From Sordariomycetes sp. S80-01Y (lineage: Eukaryota > Ascomycota > Sordariomycetes): 64,000 bases of DNA. The DNA lies in assembly GCA_037042185.1 (NCBI GenBank), contig JAXQJY010000019.1:558001-622000 (forward strand), in the 5' to 3' direction. Below, piece after piece: positions 10,350 to 20,471 of the stretch (positions are counted from its first letter, which is position 1; every line of letters begins with the position of its first letter). Position numbers and translations under genes: made by a program. The notes beneath the pieces are model-generated. The model was not told the origin of the DNA. It saw only the letters and a list, made by a program, of their open reading frames with translations, and did not search any database.

Positions 10350-12464
10350 GAATGGATTCTCGGGAAGACAGAGGGTTACCTGTGGAGGAAGTGGAAGGCG
10401 GACATCCGGGACGTTGGTAATCTGCGGACGAAGTCTATAAGCATACCTCGGGACCCAGGCGGTGATCCGAGGAGGTCTGCCTTTGAAGCTGGCGGGGGCG
10501 TTTAGGCGTTTTGTTTTTGGGACATTCGCAGACCAGCATGGCTGTTTTCACGATTGACGACCTAGCGCGTTGGACGACATTACTTTGCAATGGCTAGTAG
10601 CTGGAAATTGGAGCTATAGACCGGCGGACATGACATAGAGGGTTTATATTACTACTTGACGACCACATGGATTTAGAGCGTCCGTGCATCCTGTTGAGAC
10701 GTATTGCTGCCCGTAACGATCAGGCCGGGTACTGGAGCTAACATGATCACGCGATGGTTAAGGGGAAGCCTCCTGTTCTGGCACGTGTAAGATAATGCTA
10801 GAAACTAAAATAGCACTGACGATAACACGTTCCCGCCAACACTAATCGCATGACTCTGCAACAGTAAGTCTGACTCTTTGTAAGGTCTATCCGACGACAG
10901 ATAAAGACGACAGCGCGTTCCAGACCGTCGACATGGCCATTTTTGGCCGTGTATCTAGATTTATGTGCACCGATCAGCCGACGGTTTCCAATATTGATAA
11001 GATGTATTTGCGTACGGCTGTCGTAGAAGTCCAACTGACCAACATGACTCCTCCTCGGGCTTCAGTTCCGTGGAATAAGGTAGCACCCATCGTACCCCAA
11101 AGCCTGATCAATCGTGACTCCCGCCATTCAGTGACTGCAACGCACTGAAGGGTAAACTGGTAGACTGATATGGGCCGCTGAGAGGCCACAACCTCGCCAT
11201 GCATCTCCACGTTGCACTACATGCTGATGTGACGGCTGAACCTGCAGCCCCCAAATCTCCGCGGGCGAAAAGGGCTCTCGACCTCACGCATTTGGGGGCG
11301 GCGCATTCTTCCCAATCCTGAAGAGGGAGCCTCACGGCCCAGCCCTGATTCGAGGGTCGGGCTTGTTCGTTTTCGGTCCTTCGTTTACGCTGCAGCGGGT
11401 AGGGCTTGGCTCGGGGGCGTTGGTTCGACGAGCTGAGCGCGCGTGCGCAGGCTGGGCGTATTTGGGTGGAAATGGACATGCGCGGCTCGGCTCAGGCTGT
11501 TTTTAGACAGGGGATGGGCTGGACATGATTCCATATAGCTTTCGGGGTGCATAGGCGACTTCATCCGGAGACGTGATGCGTAGTTCGAATCACCTCCTCT
11601 AAAGGTCAACGGGTGTAATGCCCAGCGTCCACAGCGTCGCCATGGTTCTGACGGCGGCTGTGTCTCTCCTCGTTTCTTCAGGGGGTTATCTAGACTAACT
11701 ACAATTTCGTTGGTTCCGGAATAAAAGCCATAGCTACTAACCAACGTCTGGAAAGTCATCACGCGGTTCACATCCGATCACACCCAGCCACGATCCGACG
11801 TGCACAACTCAGCCTAGACCACCTGCTGCCTCGTCTCCGGCTGTGGCACAGCGCTCCCGAGAGAGAATTGGAATTATCAGGCTCCCAGATACGGCTGCAT
11901 CCTTCTCCAATAACGCAGATCGTCGCTGTGATCAGCGTGCATGGCTGCTCCCGATATAAGGGGCGCCGTGAGGATTGGTTCGCAGGCGGGAGTAACCGTA
12001 GCGCAGACGGCGGCTCGTCGATCCACGATTGGAGGGATGGGGGCTTGGGGGCTTGGGGGTTTATTGGAGGAATATGAGACCTAGGAATAGGTTGCAGAGA
12101 AGAAGTAGTGGTTTTTAGATCTCTGCCCAGGAGAGGGTGGGCACAAAGGCTTTTGCCTGCTTAGGGGGGGTGGGTTGGCATCACTGACAGCCGCAGCTGC
12201 AAGTAGCTGGAATACACTTTCACGGATCTCTGCAATTATTGACCACATGCTTATCTTAACTGAAGGGTTTCCCTTGTCATGTCTTTGACGCTATCCTTCC
12301 TTCTTTTCCAAAGCCAAGTGGTGTCTCGCCAAATCAGCTCGTTCCTACACGCCTACGGACAACTGGTCCCGAACTCCTCTCGAGAGTGCAACAGCGAATC
12401 AACCAACCCTCAGTGCTGGAAAAAGAGAAACCCGAGGAAATAATATCGTCGTTTACCAGCCAGG
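10350..12464. other. Gene-free interval with G-quadruplex motif
   Basis: More than 2 kb with only short, overlapping open frames and no domain or splice pattern I can support. The region holds the 3' flank of ATG26, a G-quadruplex-type sequence at 12034-12059, and the 5' flank of the P450 gene. Confidence 0.5.
12034..12059 (+). other. Canonical G-quadruplex motif upstream of the P450
   Basis: Four G-runs (GGG, then three GGGGG) are separated by loops of 2, 3 and 3 nt, and the loop CTT occurs twice. This satisfies the standard intramolecular quadruplex pattern. It lies about 405 nt upstream of the P450 start codon on the coding strand. Folding and any regulatory effect are inference. Confidence 0.6.
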
Positions 12465-14234
12465 ATGATGATGTACGTGACTGACTCGATGCTGCACTGG
12501 GCCGCCGAGAACGTGTTGGCACTGCGGCCTCGCCTTCTGGTCGACATCAGCAACGGGCATCGCTTTCATTTCAACGATGCTTATCTGTACATCCCTTTTG
12601 CTGTTATGGTTTTACTCTTGGGCGGCCGTCTATGCTACGAGGCCAAGGAACGTCAGTCCTCGCTGGATCACATCCCGGTATATCGTGCCTCAAAATGGCG
12701 ATGGTGGTTCGAAGCTGAGGATCTCTTGAAGGAAAGCTCTGCAAAGGTAATCTCAGAGGTCCAAGGAGATACAGAAGACGCTAATTTTTCGATAGTATCG
12801 CAATCAGGTGCATCAAGTCGATGGGCCGGACGGCGTGCAAGTGGTGTTGCCAGCGAAGTACATCGCCGAAGCGAAGATGATGCCCGACACGAGGCTTGAC
12901 TCTGAAATCGCTACAAACGAGGTCAGTTTCTTCAATGGGAATGTACGAGCGTTCCTGAGCCTCTCAGATTATTGACACCACCTTTAGAAGCTTCAGACGC
13001 AATACACCGGGTTCCCAATCGCCAACGAAAAGCGCGACAAACTTATTGCCCTCCTCCGCACCAAGATCTCACCAGGCGTAGTGTCCAACCTCACGCCACA
13101 ATTAAAAGTCGAATTAGAACATCTCATGTCAACCGAGTTCCCCCCGTGCGACGACTGGACGTCGATGAAGTGGCAACCCTTCGGTCTGCGAGCCATTGCT
13201 CGGCTTAGCGGCTCTGTATTCGTGGGTACGGAAGTCAGCAGACAACGAGAGTGGACGCAAACTACGATTGACTTTGCTATGCACGTTTTTATTGCGGGCG
13301 CAAAACTTTCGTTGGTGCCCTCGTGGGCGAGACCCTTGGCGCAGCACTTTGTGGGTGAGCTCGGGAAGATTCAAAAAGCGATATGGGTGGCATCCGAGGC
13401 GTTGACACCGATCCTCGTGGAGAAGGAGAAAGGCCAATATGAAGACTACGTGAAGGTCACTTCGAGAGAAGAGACGTTCTTGGACTCCCTGATAGAGGCG
13501 CTCGACGTGGACGAGAGATGGGACACCAAGATCCAGGCAGAACTGCAGCTTATGCTCGCGGCAGCGTCGATTCACACGACCGGGCACGTGTTATGCGAAT
13601 GCATGTACGAGCTCGCAACCCGCCCGGAGTTGCAAGAGGAGCTTCGATGGGAAGTGCTGGATGTGGTTTGCAACAATCTCAAATGGGGCCCTCGGGGCTG
13701 GGCGGATGGGCTGCAGAAGCTTGATAGCTTCATGAGGGAGGTACAACGTGTTCACGGGAACATGGGTAAGAATCTATCTGCCCCGGTCCATGAAGACTGA
13801 CTTACTAAAGTCTCTTACTAGCTGCGTTCTTCAGAAAGGCGATGACGCCCATCACCTTCTCGGACGGCACGTATCTCCCCGCCGGGACATCCCTCTTCTC
13901 CCCCCAAGCGGCCACGTCTCTTGATGACCAGTACTACCCCGAAGCCAGAGCCTTCGATCCCTTCCGATTTTACAACCTACGGAAGCACACGGAAGATGGC
14001 AACCGTTGGCAGTTCACCGCTCCCAGCGACAGCAACATGCACTTCGGCATCGGCAGACATACCTGTCCCGGCCGGTATCTGGCGAGCGTTGAGATCAAGG
14101 TCATCCTTGCGCACTTTCTGTTGAACTTTGAGTTCAGACTCAAGCCCGGTGCGCAGCGGCCCAGGCCGTTTGCGCTGGCGATGACAAAGTCCCCCAGACA
14201 GGATGCGGAGCTGGAGTTCAGGCGGCGTAAGTGA
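12465..14234 (+). CDS. Cytochrome P450 monooxygenase, 532 aa
   Basis: Four exons: 12465-12746, 12796-12921, 12988-13765 and 13822-14234, with introns of 49, 66 and 56 nt. The reconstructed frame is continuous. An N-terminal membrane anchor lies at about residues 38-58 (YIPFAVMVLLLGG). I-helix-like residues IHTT are seen, the K-helix ExxR is EVQR, and the heme-binding loop is FGIGRHTCPG with Cys as the thiolate ligand. The segment RHTCPGRYLASVEIKVIL and the overall style resemble ent-kaurene-oxidase-like fungal P450s (CYP503/CYP68-type), but the substrate cannot be read from sequence. The enzyme would sit in the ER membrane and need a cytochrome P450 reductase. Three ATGs lie in tandem at the start; the first is taken. 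No terpene, PKS or NRPS gene is adjacent. Confidence 0.88.
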
Positions 14235-15297
14235 TGGGATAACACCACGTGCCGTTTGATGTCGGGGAAGCGAATGTGTCTAAGGGATTGGATGCGATAC
14301 CTCTATAGTTGAATGCTGATAGATCATTTGGGAACCCGCCAGTGTTTGATGTGCTAAGCTCTGAGGCGACGTTCCCGTGCCACGAGGGCCACGCCAAGGT
14401 CTGAGTCAAGTCAGCACTAAGAGCCGTCAGCGAGCTCGCAGTGCAATTTGAATATTCTCATTGGAAAACTGAGGTCATTATGGAGACTCGCCATGGGTTC
14501 CTGCATTGCGGTGGCAATCTTGGCGAAACGTGTCCGTCGCGGCTGACACGCGGAGAACACGCCACACTATCCGATCGAGCTCATATACGTAACGTTCAGT
14601 CTGTGTAATTAGTCGGAATTAGTTACTATGGAATATAAACGGCCGTGTTTTCAGAAGTATTGACTCAACGAAATGATCAGTGAAGTTCAAGACGTGACGG
14701 GAATGTTCGGATCCTGACAGCGAAGAGCGAGTCAACAGCCAGCGTAAACTTACTACGGGACCATCATAGCTATTCTCAGCTCCACGACCGAGTTTCTGAC
14801 ATCATGTGATAATAGCATGTTGGGCTTGATGCTCTGTGGAAGCTGTCTACTCGTCTCGAACCCCTGCCCTGGTCCATCCTGACTGGGCTGGCCCGCTATA
14901 AACGTGGGTGAGACTTCCGAGACCGGGGATGGTCAGATGACATAGTCCGAGAAGGTTTCGAGAAGAAGATGAAACAATCGACAGGCACGAAGGATCCTCT
15001 ATCTTGGGTTTCGGTGGCTGTTGACGCATCGGCTCGCATCTCTGAATCCTCCGTACGCTTGCGGAGCCGGAGTGGCGATGGGATTCCCTAGCCCCGGCAC
15101 CGGCAGCGGTCCCCGAAGATCCTTGGAAGGAAACTTAGAAAAAGGCCCCTTGATGGCTATTTTGTCCTTTGAGTTTTCCTCGTCCCTCGTAATTAAGTCT
15201 AATAATTCTCTTCTCAAGCGCTGGTCGCCCACCGTATCTCAAGTCTGTCACTACATCTTACACGCTCTCTACGCCTGGCAAACTGCTTTCAACCGAG
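14235..15297. other. Gene-free interval
   Basis: No coding region, RNA gene or repeat was recognised. It holds the P450 3' flank and the promoter of the VOC-fold gene, with a pyrimidine-rich leader just before 15298. Confidence 0.5.
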
Positions 15298-15753
15298 ATG
15301 CCCGCAGCCACGATAACCCCGAACCTCTGGTTCAACGGCAACGCTGAGGAGGCAGCGAGCCACTACGTCTCAATCTTCCCCAACTCCCGCGTCACCGGTG
15401 TCCACCGTTTCGGCCAAGACCCGCCGTCACAGGTGACGTTTGAGCTCAACGGCCAGCCCTACGCCGCCATCAACGGCGGGGATCAGGTGCGCTTCACACC
15501 AGCTGTGAGCTTCCAAGTCGAGTGCGAGGACCAGGACGAGGTGGACTACTTTTGGGAGAAGCTCGGGGCGGGCGGCGACGAGAACAAGAGGGCTGCCGGG
15601 TGGCTGGTGGACAAGTACGGGGTGAGTTGGCAGGTCAGCCCAAAGAAGTTGGTGGAGATGACGAAAGGCGACGATCCGGAAAAGGCGGCCAAGGTCGCAG
15701 AGGCCATCATCGGTATGAAGAAGATTGATCTGAAGCAGCTGGAGGCGTTGTAG
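15298..15753 (+). CDS. VOC-superfamily PhnB-like protein, 151 aa
   Basis: A single exon. The protein begins with ITPNLWFNGNAEEAASHY and continues with FELNGQPYAAINGG and WLVDKYGVSWQVSP. This is the pattern of the PhnB / 3-demethylubiquinone-9 3-methyltransferase-like family in the glyoxalase/dioxygenase (VOC) fold. One complete domain fills the protein (about residues 5-130), followed by a charged C-terminal helix. No signal peptide is present, so it is probably cytosolic. The family name is historical, and the reaction of fungal members is mostly unknown. The ATG at 15298 starts right at the conserved N-terminus. Confidence 0.85.
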   Translation: MPAATITPNLWFNGNAEEAASHYVSIFPNSRVTGVHRFGQDPPSQVTFELNGQPYAAINGGDQVRFTPAVSFQVECEDQDEVDYFWEKLGAGGDENKRAAGWLVDKYGVSWQVSPKKLVEMTKGDDPEKAAKVAEAIIGMKKIDLKQLEAL

Positions 15754-16808
15754 GTATGGCGTCAGGTAGCGATGCGTCGCCAATGCATAGTCTCAGCCGC
15801 GCGTCTGCCAAGGCAAGCCAGCCAGCCGAAAGGAAAGCGCGGGCGCTCCCTGGAATGAATGTATGATGAATTATGCTACGAAGACACCGAGATCAATCGA
15901 AATCATCCACCTTGAAGGGAATTCACTCTGTGATCGAGATCAATAATGACGGGGTTGCCTCGTCTTTTTGAACACCCCTCCGCAGTGGACACAGCACGTA
16001 CATTCTTGCGGGACGGAACGCCCGTTGGCCCATACATGTATGCCGAGAAATGATTCGAAGGGTGATGTGATTTTCAGATCGACATCAAATGTTTGGCGAA
16101 GCCACTTGCCAGGTTGACCACAACTGGCAGCGATCTGGACTCGAGAGATCGCGGGAAGACCGACCCTGGCGCATATTTACTGACGACCTACGTTCCAAAG
16201 AAGCTCGGGGAAGCTTAAAGATGACTCTGCAGAGGAGTCTGTTCAGTCTCATAATTGGTTCTCACCATGGTGGGCAGGGTCATGGGCCCTGACGATAGTC
16301 TTGCCTAGGCCGTAGATGATGTTTTCTAGACCGTCCTTCTACCAGCAGTCAAAATGTTTTCCCGCCAAGCTGTGGGCAGAAACGAGAAACAACAATTGAC
16401 TGCCACACAGTTCCTATTACAACGGATAGCCCCATGTGACACGACTCGAGGGATATGTTGACTTCAGTTCGCAAGTCAAGTCAACATCAAGGCGAAGATC
16501 TGCCGCGAATCTGGATAAGAAATGCAAGTCAAATGGATAGTCTCGTCCCCGATAATATTTAAACGCGTAATCGGGAAGCCACATGGATTCCAACCATCGG
16601 CCACACGAGGCTCCGTACTGGAAGTGACACTATTGGAATGCGATGCCGTGCGCGCAGGCCTTTTCTGGCGGCTGTGGCTCTCTCCGCGGTCAGTCTATGC
16701 AGAGACAACTGACGTGAGGCACCGCCATCGCTATGATTCCGCCAAAGAAGGCATGTTCCTCACAGAATAATCAGGGCCGGCTTCCAGTGGGTTTCTCCCG
16801 TCAACCAG
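15754..16808. other. Gene-free interval
   Basis: Short ORFs only, none with a domain or coding-like structure. No repeat was noticed. Confidence 0.5.
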
Positions 16809-16816
16809 TATATATA
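16809..16816 (+). promoter_or_regulatory. TATA box of the HsbA-like gene
   Basis: TATATATA lies 120 nt upstream of the ATG at 16936 and is followed by a CA- and CAT-rich leader. A second A/T stretch, ATATATAAAT, lies closer (about 16896-16905). Confidence 0.45.
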
Positions 16817-16935
16817 GAGCGCCATTAGCGTGAAGAGTTGAACGTATCATCACCATTCTCACTCATTCAATGCCTGTAGGCCATCATCATCATCATATAT
16901 AAATCACCCTAAACAAAAAGCTGCAAACCATCATC

Positions 16936-17646
16936 ATGAAGTTCTCCAGCGTCTTCCTGTTTGCATCGCTGGCCTTCGCCGCCCCCCAGTTGGCCCCTCG
17001 CCAGCAAACCGTCGTTGGCACCATCACCAACTCGGTCAACACTCTAGAGGATGTTACAAGCAAGAACTTTGATGAAATTAGTAAGGAATGCTTCTCTGCA
17101 GTCCTTGGGATCAGTGCTTACGGTGGTGCAGAAAAGGCCGTAGACAGCGCCGAGGATAACGCTGGCGCCGAAGTCGAGGCGACCATCAAGGCTAACTACG
17201 AAGCCATTCTGTCAGCTTTCGAAGACGCCACCAATGCAATCACGGATATCACCACGGATGGTGCCGGTGGTATTGTAGGCGATGTCAAGAAACTGAGCCA
17301 GGAACAGATCGATCAGCTTGCCGAGGCCATTGAGGCGTCTCAGCGCGTTCTCAAGGGACTAGAAGCCACCACCAAGGTCACCGTTAGCGACCTCAGCCCC
17401 GATGTCCAGGATGCTGTTCAGAGCGAGGTTGATGCCGTGAAGGGCGCCATCGCACCATTCTTCGACCCGTTGACCAAATTTGCCGAGGCTGCCGGCAAGG
17501 CCTCTGCCACGGCGGGTGTCAAAATTGATGGCTTGAAAGACGCCTTGAAGGAAGTGAACGGAGTGCTCATGGGTCTCTCTGAGTCCTTGGGTCTTCCTGA
17601 GCTCGACGGCGTAGTTGATCTCGGAGGCGTCTTTGGTGGAAAGTAA
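16936..17646 (+). CDS. HsbA-like small secreted helical protein
   Basis: The frame is open from 16936 to 17646 (236 aa unspliced). A signal peptide (MKFSSVFLFASLAFAAPQ) and a likely LAPR processing site open it. The rest is Ala/Asp/Glu-rich with predicted long helices and a Gly-rich tail ending VFGGK. This resembles hydrophobic surface-binding protein A / cell-wall galactomannoprotein-like secreted proteins of ascomycetes. A probable 51-nt in-frame intron lies at 17081-17131 (GTAAGG donor, GTGCAG acceptor). Removing it gives the smooth helical junction FDEIKKAVDSAED and 219 aa, and drops the only cysteine. Function would be at the cell surface or in the medium. The family call is tentative; secretion is well supported. 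Confidence 0.72.
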   Translation: MKFSSVFLFASLAFAAPQLAPRQQTVVGTITNSVNTLEDVTSKNFDEISKECFSAVLGISAYGGAEKAVDSAEDNAGAEVEATIKANYEAILSAFEDATNAITDITTDGAGGIVGDVKKLSQEQIDQLAEAIEASQRVLKGLEATTKVTVSDLSPDVQDAVQSEVDAVKGAIAPFFDPLTKFAEAAGKASATAGVKIDGLKDALKEVNGVLMGLSESLGLPELDGVVDLGGVFGGK

Positions 17647-17798
17647 GGGTGGCTATCGCGGACGAAAAGTTATGTTGCAAGTAGATTACGTCTTAGAGTA
17701 TGGTGTACACGAGCTAGAATACGAAGTGGTTGTGTGATCAAAAAGTTATATCTTGGATTTATCTCTTCGTCCGCAGCAGCTCACTAACCACTCTGAGC

Positions 17799-18713
17799 TC
17801 ATGGTTTTTGGTGAGCGCTCAGGAACTCGATAACAAGGGGCGAGATGAAGATGGTCTCATCGTCCCTCGAAGGGTACTCATGGTCCTTTCCATCCATTAT
17901 GATGTGACGCAAGCTGCTTCTCAAATCGCTGCAGTCCCAATTCTGAATATCGACCTTATCAGACACAGCTGTGTCCATTCTTTGAACACAGCTGTTCCTC
18001 TCAGCCCAGCGTTCAATCCATTCAGGGATGGCAGGTAAATCACCACCGCCGCCTTTGCCTCCTTGGTAGGGGATGACTTCGTCTCCAGTGCCATGGGCTT
18101 CGAAGACAGGAAGCGGGGCGCGGGCAGGATTGCAGTTCTGATTGCCATGCAAATCTGTGTAGAGAGCCGACGCAACACCAGCGAACGCAGCGAATGCCGC
18201 TCCGTGTACGGCGTCGCAGGCCAGTGTGTTGACGAAGCCCCCTCCGTTCGAGTGCCCAGTGGCGTACACACGGGTTTCATCAATGCAGAAGTCGTTGCCT
18301 AACTGCTGGAGGAGGTCGGTTGTGAACTGGAGGTCGCTCACACCCTCAGTAGCGTAAGTCGGTCCCTCCCAGTGCAGGTCGACACCGCGAGGATAGACAG
18401 TGATAGCTCCAGGGTTGACCGTCGGATTCGAGAATCCGGTGTCCGCCTCGAAGCTGAGAGGTGAGATTTCTGACCCATGATAGGCGACGTAGAGGGGAAA
18501 TCTGCGGCTAGCTTGGTATTCTGCTGGTAGATGGACGTGATATTCGCGTTGACGACCTCCACTTTGCATGGTGAAGTGGCGGGTCTCGCCGGCGAAGTCC
18601 CATCGTCTTCCACACAAGAGAGCATCGCTCTCTTCAATTTCGGGAACGCTGGTAGCGAATTCCGTAGAAAGAATGGTGGCCGAGGCCAGAGCAGCGAGAC
18701 TATGAGTCAACAT
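17799..18713 (-). CDS. Secreted CE1/feruloyl esterase-like hydrolase, 304 aa
   Basis: A single exon starting at the ATG at 18713. A weak signal sequence (MLTHSLAALASATILSTEFA) is followed by an alpha/beta hydrolase core. The strand PLYVAYHGS, the segment NDFCIDETRVYATGHSNGGG with nucleophile Ser in G-H-S-N-G, an acid in FEAHGTGDEVIPY, and a C-terminal His in MDGKDHEYP are all visible. This arrangement is that of the LpqC / polyhydroxybutyrate depolymerase-like esterases that include fungal feruloyl esterases (CE1 and relatives). Such enzymes release ferulic acid from plant arabinoxylan, but deacetylases and other esterases share the fold. It is convergent with the HsbA-like gene; the stop codons are 153 bp apart. 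Confidence 0.83.
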   Translation of the reverse strand: MLTHSLAALASATILSTEFATSVPEIEESDALLCGRRWDFAGETRHFTMQSGGRQREYHVHLPAEYQASRRFPLYVAYHGSEISPLSFEADTGFSNPTVNPGAITVYPRGVDLHWEGPTYATEGVSDLQFTTDLLQQLGNDFCIDETRVYATGHSNGGGFVNTLACDAVHGAAFAAFAGVASALYTDLHGNQNCNPARAPLPVFEAHGTGDEVIPYQGGKGGGGDLPAIPEWIERWAERNSCVQRMDTAVSDKVDIQNWDCSDLRSSLRHIIMDGKDHEYPSRDDETIFISPLVIEFLSAHQKP

Positions 18714-19275
18714 GTCGACGAATATGCAATTTTGGGTGATCGGATAAGTAAGGGAAACCTTTGGTCAGTTGACCGCCGTTATATGATTGCGTCGTGGAGA
18801 GAAGATTCGTCCCAGATCTGTCTTGGTATTTTAAAGCGCTATCGTAGGTATTGGTCAGCTACGCCCTGCGGAGGGCATGTGAAGCTAATGGACGAGCATG
18901 AAAGCGGGGAACACGCTGACAGCATCTACTTGAGTTCAATCACTGCAAGAATCTTCATACAGATATGAAGCTCCCCTGAAATAAGAACATTTGCTTCTCC
19001 GAGCACATTTTCAAGCAACCTGAGAAAGAGCCCTTCAAGGCGGTATACTTATGAGTCTGCCTTAGTTCGTTTCGGTGATCTGCAATCATTGAGCTGACAA
19101 CCCGTGTGCGATGGGTGACCGTGGCTATAGGTGATATGATAAAGCTCCATATTGTAGTTCAAGGTGAGTGAGAATGCCAAAGCCAGTCATCTTCATTGCG
19201 TGGGAGCCTTCAATGATGAAGCCGCTAACAAATTACCCTCCCCAATCAGTACCATTGCAATGTCCCCATTCCAGC
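18714..19275. other. Gene-free interval
   Basis: This is the promoter side of the esterase gene and the 3' flank of the peroxygenase gene, both on the minus strand. No RNA gene or repeat was recognised. Confidence 0.5.
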
Positions 19276-20377
19276 TTAAAGCTGAGTGTTGAACCCAGAA
19301 TGGAGGTCCCTCTTAGAGCCGTTGTTCTCGCCAGCATCGGTGAATAGGGTGACGGCATCCCGGATCAGGTTTGTCGTGCTCAGGATGTCTTCAATGTTAA
19401 CCACTGCTTCTTTTCGAGACCACCCGAGCTCGGTGGGCAGGCGCTCATTCACTGAGAGCGACGATTAGCATCACAACATACCATCAAGACCAAATGGATA
19501 GTCATTGCGGGGAACAAGATTCGTGGAGGGCCTCTCAGCAAAATTGCAGAAACCGCCGGGATGAACTTACCGAAAAAGTACTCAACAAGATCCCTCTCGA
19601 CGGTACCATCCTCGAAGCTTCCAAAGGCAACAATCGGGGCAGCGACCTCTCCGAGACTGAACTCTTCCGTCTCCAACGTGAAGACGTACTCGGGATTGAA
19701 GGCTTTTGACTCGATCTGACGCGCAATCTTGCTGTTGGCCAGCATGTCCGGTGTTAGGACGGGGGCGGTCCAGTACGCGCGTGACTCGTCAAAGATGGTC
19801 TGATTGAAGACGTGGTTGCTGCCGAAGAACGCATCGGTGCGGCTTGAAATCCGTTAAAATCTGCCTGAGATTCGGGTGTCTCAACATACCTCAGACTGGC
19901 ATCATGTTCGAGAACGTTGTGGCGATTGAGGTGATCGCTGCACCGTCAGCGCTAGATCGACATCTGTAGGCACGAGAGGAGTTGCTCACAGAGTGAAGAA
20001 GGTAGCATTCGGCTCGGGGTTCGCTTTGATTGCCATATCAAACATCAGACTCGCTAGGGACGCATTGAAGTTGAGTCCGGCTCCCAGGCCAGAAATTGCG
20101 TTTTGTCGTGTAATGTTTCGGCCGTCGCGGGGGAGGAAGCCATGGTTGGCGAGGGTGTTCATCATGGGGCAAGGACTACAGAGATCAGCAAGGAACAAGC
20201 TTTGGTGAAGATAAATTTCTCATACCCTCTGACTGTTTTGTGTTAGCGAAGGTGGTCTGCGCAAGGAGTAGGGTGCTTACAGTCGTCATGGCCCGGTGGC
20301 ATCCAGTCTCCCTGACCATGGTGCGGGTTAGCGGACGCAACAGCACCTAGAGCAATGAAAGAGTAGAGAATCATCAT
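19276..20377 (-). CDS. Chloroperoxidase/unspecific peroxygenase, six exons
   Basis: Exons in transcript order: 20377-20281, 20232-20226 (only 7 nt), 20175-19990, 19937-19890, 19842-19571 and 19451-19276. Introns are 48, 50, 52, 47 and 119 nt, all GT-AG. The product is 261 aa, the size of short peroxygenases. A signal peptide (MMILYSFIALGAVASA) precedes FRGPCPMMNTLANHG, with the Cys of P-C-P as proximal heme ligand, and LDHLNRHNVLEHDASL, with the distal EHD motif. These are hallmarks of the Peroxidase_2 family, secreted heme-thiolate enzymes that use hydrogen peroxide to halogenate or hydroxylate substrates. The microexon supplies the codons joining GHDD to RGPCP, so it is needed for the motif. 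A TATA box lies at 20465-20471. Confidence 0.88.
20226..20232 (-). other. 7-nt microexon of the peroxygenase gene
   Basis: The bases TCAGAGG are flanked upstream by an ACAG acceptor and downstream by a GTATGA donor. Together with the neighbouring exons they encode the Phe-Arg-Gly of the conserved F-R-G-P-C-P segment. Skipping it would shift the frame immediately before the heme-ligand cysteine. Confidence 0.8.
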
Positions 20378-20464
20378 TTCGAGTATATGTGAGAGTTAGA
20401 TGAGCAAAGAACTGTTCATAGGTTGAAGAGGTCCCGGTCCAAGAACGAAGGGAGTAAGCACCCT

Positions 20465-20471
20465 TCTTATA
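20465..20471 (-). promoter_or_regulatory. TATA box of the peroxygenase gene
   Basis: On the minus strand the sequence reads TATAAGA, 88 nt upstream of the first ATG at 20377. This fits a regulated secreted-enzyme gene. Confidence 0.5.
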
